Assembly: GCA_039707465.1 (NCBI GenBank)
Contig: CM077645.1
Span: 65,607,850-65,671,849, forward strand
Length of the DNA stretch: 64,000 bases
Source of the DNA: Rhabdophis nuchalis
Taxonomy: Eukaryota > Chordata > Lepidosauria > Squamata > Natricidae
Reading direction: 5' to 3'
A program made the translations under genes and the position numbers. Position 1 is the stretch's first letter, and each line of letters starts with the position of its first letter. The notes below the pieces were generated by a model that made no database searches, was not told where the DNA came from, and saw only the letters and a program-made list of their open reading frames with translations. Below are positions 63,627 to 64,000 of the stretch, piece after piece.

Positions 63627-64000
63627 AGGTAGTCCCCAACTTATATTCACAATTTTCTGTTGTTAAGTGAGACATTGGTTCAGTGAGGTTTGCTCCATTT
63701 TACAACCTTTCTTGCCACAGTTCTTAAGTGAATCATTGCAGTTGTTAACTTAGTGACACGGTTGTTAAGTGAATCTGGATTCTCCATTGACTTTGCTTGT
63801 CAGAAGGCTACAAAAGAGAATCACATGACCCCCAAGACACTGCAACCAGTGTGAACTAGTTGCCAAGCATCTGAATTTTGATCACGTGATCATGGGGATG
63901 CTACAAAGGTCGTAACTGAAAAATGGTCATAAGTCACTTTTTTCAGTGGTGTTGTAACTTTGAATGGTCACTAAACACACTGTTGTAAGTCAAGGACTAC
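63627..64000. mobile_element. TA-target MITE, cut by the window end
   Basis: It starts AGGTAGTCCCCAACTTATA after TA. It continues GTTAAGTGAGACATTGG, TGCTTGTCAGAAGGC, GATCACGTGATCATGG and GTAAGTCAAGGACTAC at the edge. It is the same family as 21,821-22,182 in reverse orientation. The right target TA would lie just beyond the window. Confidence 0.85.

Overview
The window reads as non-coding chromosomal DNA from a squamate reptile, most likely a snake. I found no host protein-coding exon, no rRNA gene and no genuine tRNA gene. The assignment rests on the repeat content: an L2-clade LINE with intact reading frames, chicken-repeat-1 (CR1) 3' ends with AATAG or ATTGT tails (the AATAG tail is a known snake CR1 signature), Sauria-type and other tRNA-headed SINEs, and several palindromic hAT and TA-target MITE families. 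Species cannot be named from this alone.

Layout. 1-9 kb: an L2 3' end with a (TAAAC)n tail, old unique DNA, a hAT MITE, a CR1 end and a small minisatellite. 9-10.5 kb: a minus-strand L2 fragment encoding 383 residues, inserted into a CR1 copy. 11-14.8 kb: hAT MITEs, a tRNA SINE, an LTR-like block and an L2 end. 16.3-19.5 kb: a SINE followed by an L2 copy with an 890-residue open frame. 20-26.4 kb: an interrupted hAT MITE, two TA-target MITEs, an L2 end, an L2 inserted inside a Sauria SINE, a CGCG-rich MITE and a CR1 end. 28-32.6 kb: three L2 copies, one with an 819-residue frame. 33.6-34.1 kb: a TA-target MITE. 37-40.5 kb: an L2 inside a hAT MITE, a minus-strand L2 end, and an L1-like element carrying only ORF1. 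40.7-41.3 and 55.8-56.4 kb: the two arms of an inverted duplication. 44.4-44.8 kb: a solo LTR. 49-60 kb: CR1, SINE and MITE copies, including a head-to-head SINE palindrome and a CR1 inserted in a CR1. 63.6-64 kb: a MITE cut by the window edge.

Nothing here forms an operon or pathway. The proteins encoded are retrotransposon proteins: L2 endonuclease and reverse transcriptase in several copies, and one L1-type ORF1 nucleic-acid chaperone. The L2 machinery plausibly made the many L2 3' ends, and absent transposases moved the MITEs. The strongest observations are the inverted duplication with breakpoints in hAT MITEs, the ORF1-only L1-like element, the SINE palindrome, the open L2 frames, and several nested insertions that give relative ages.
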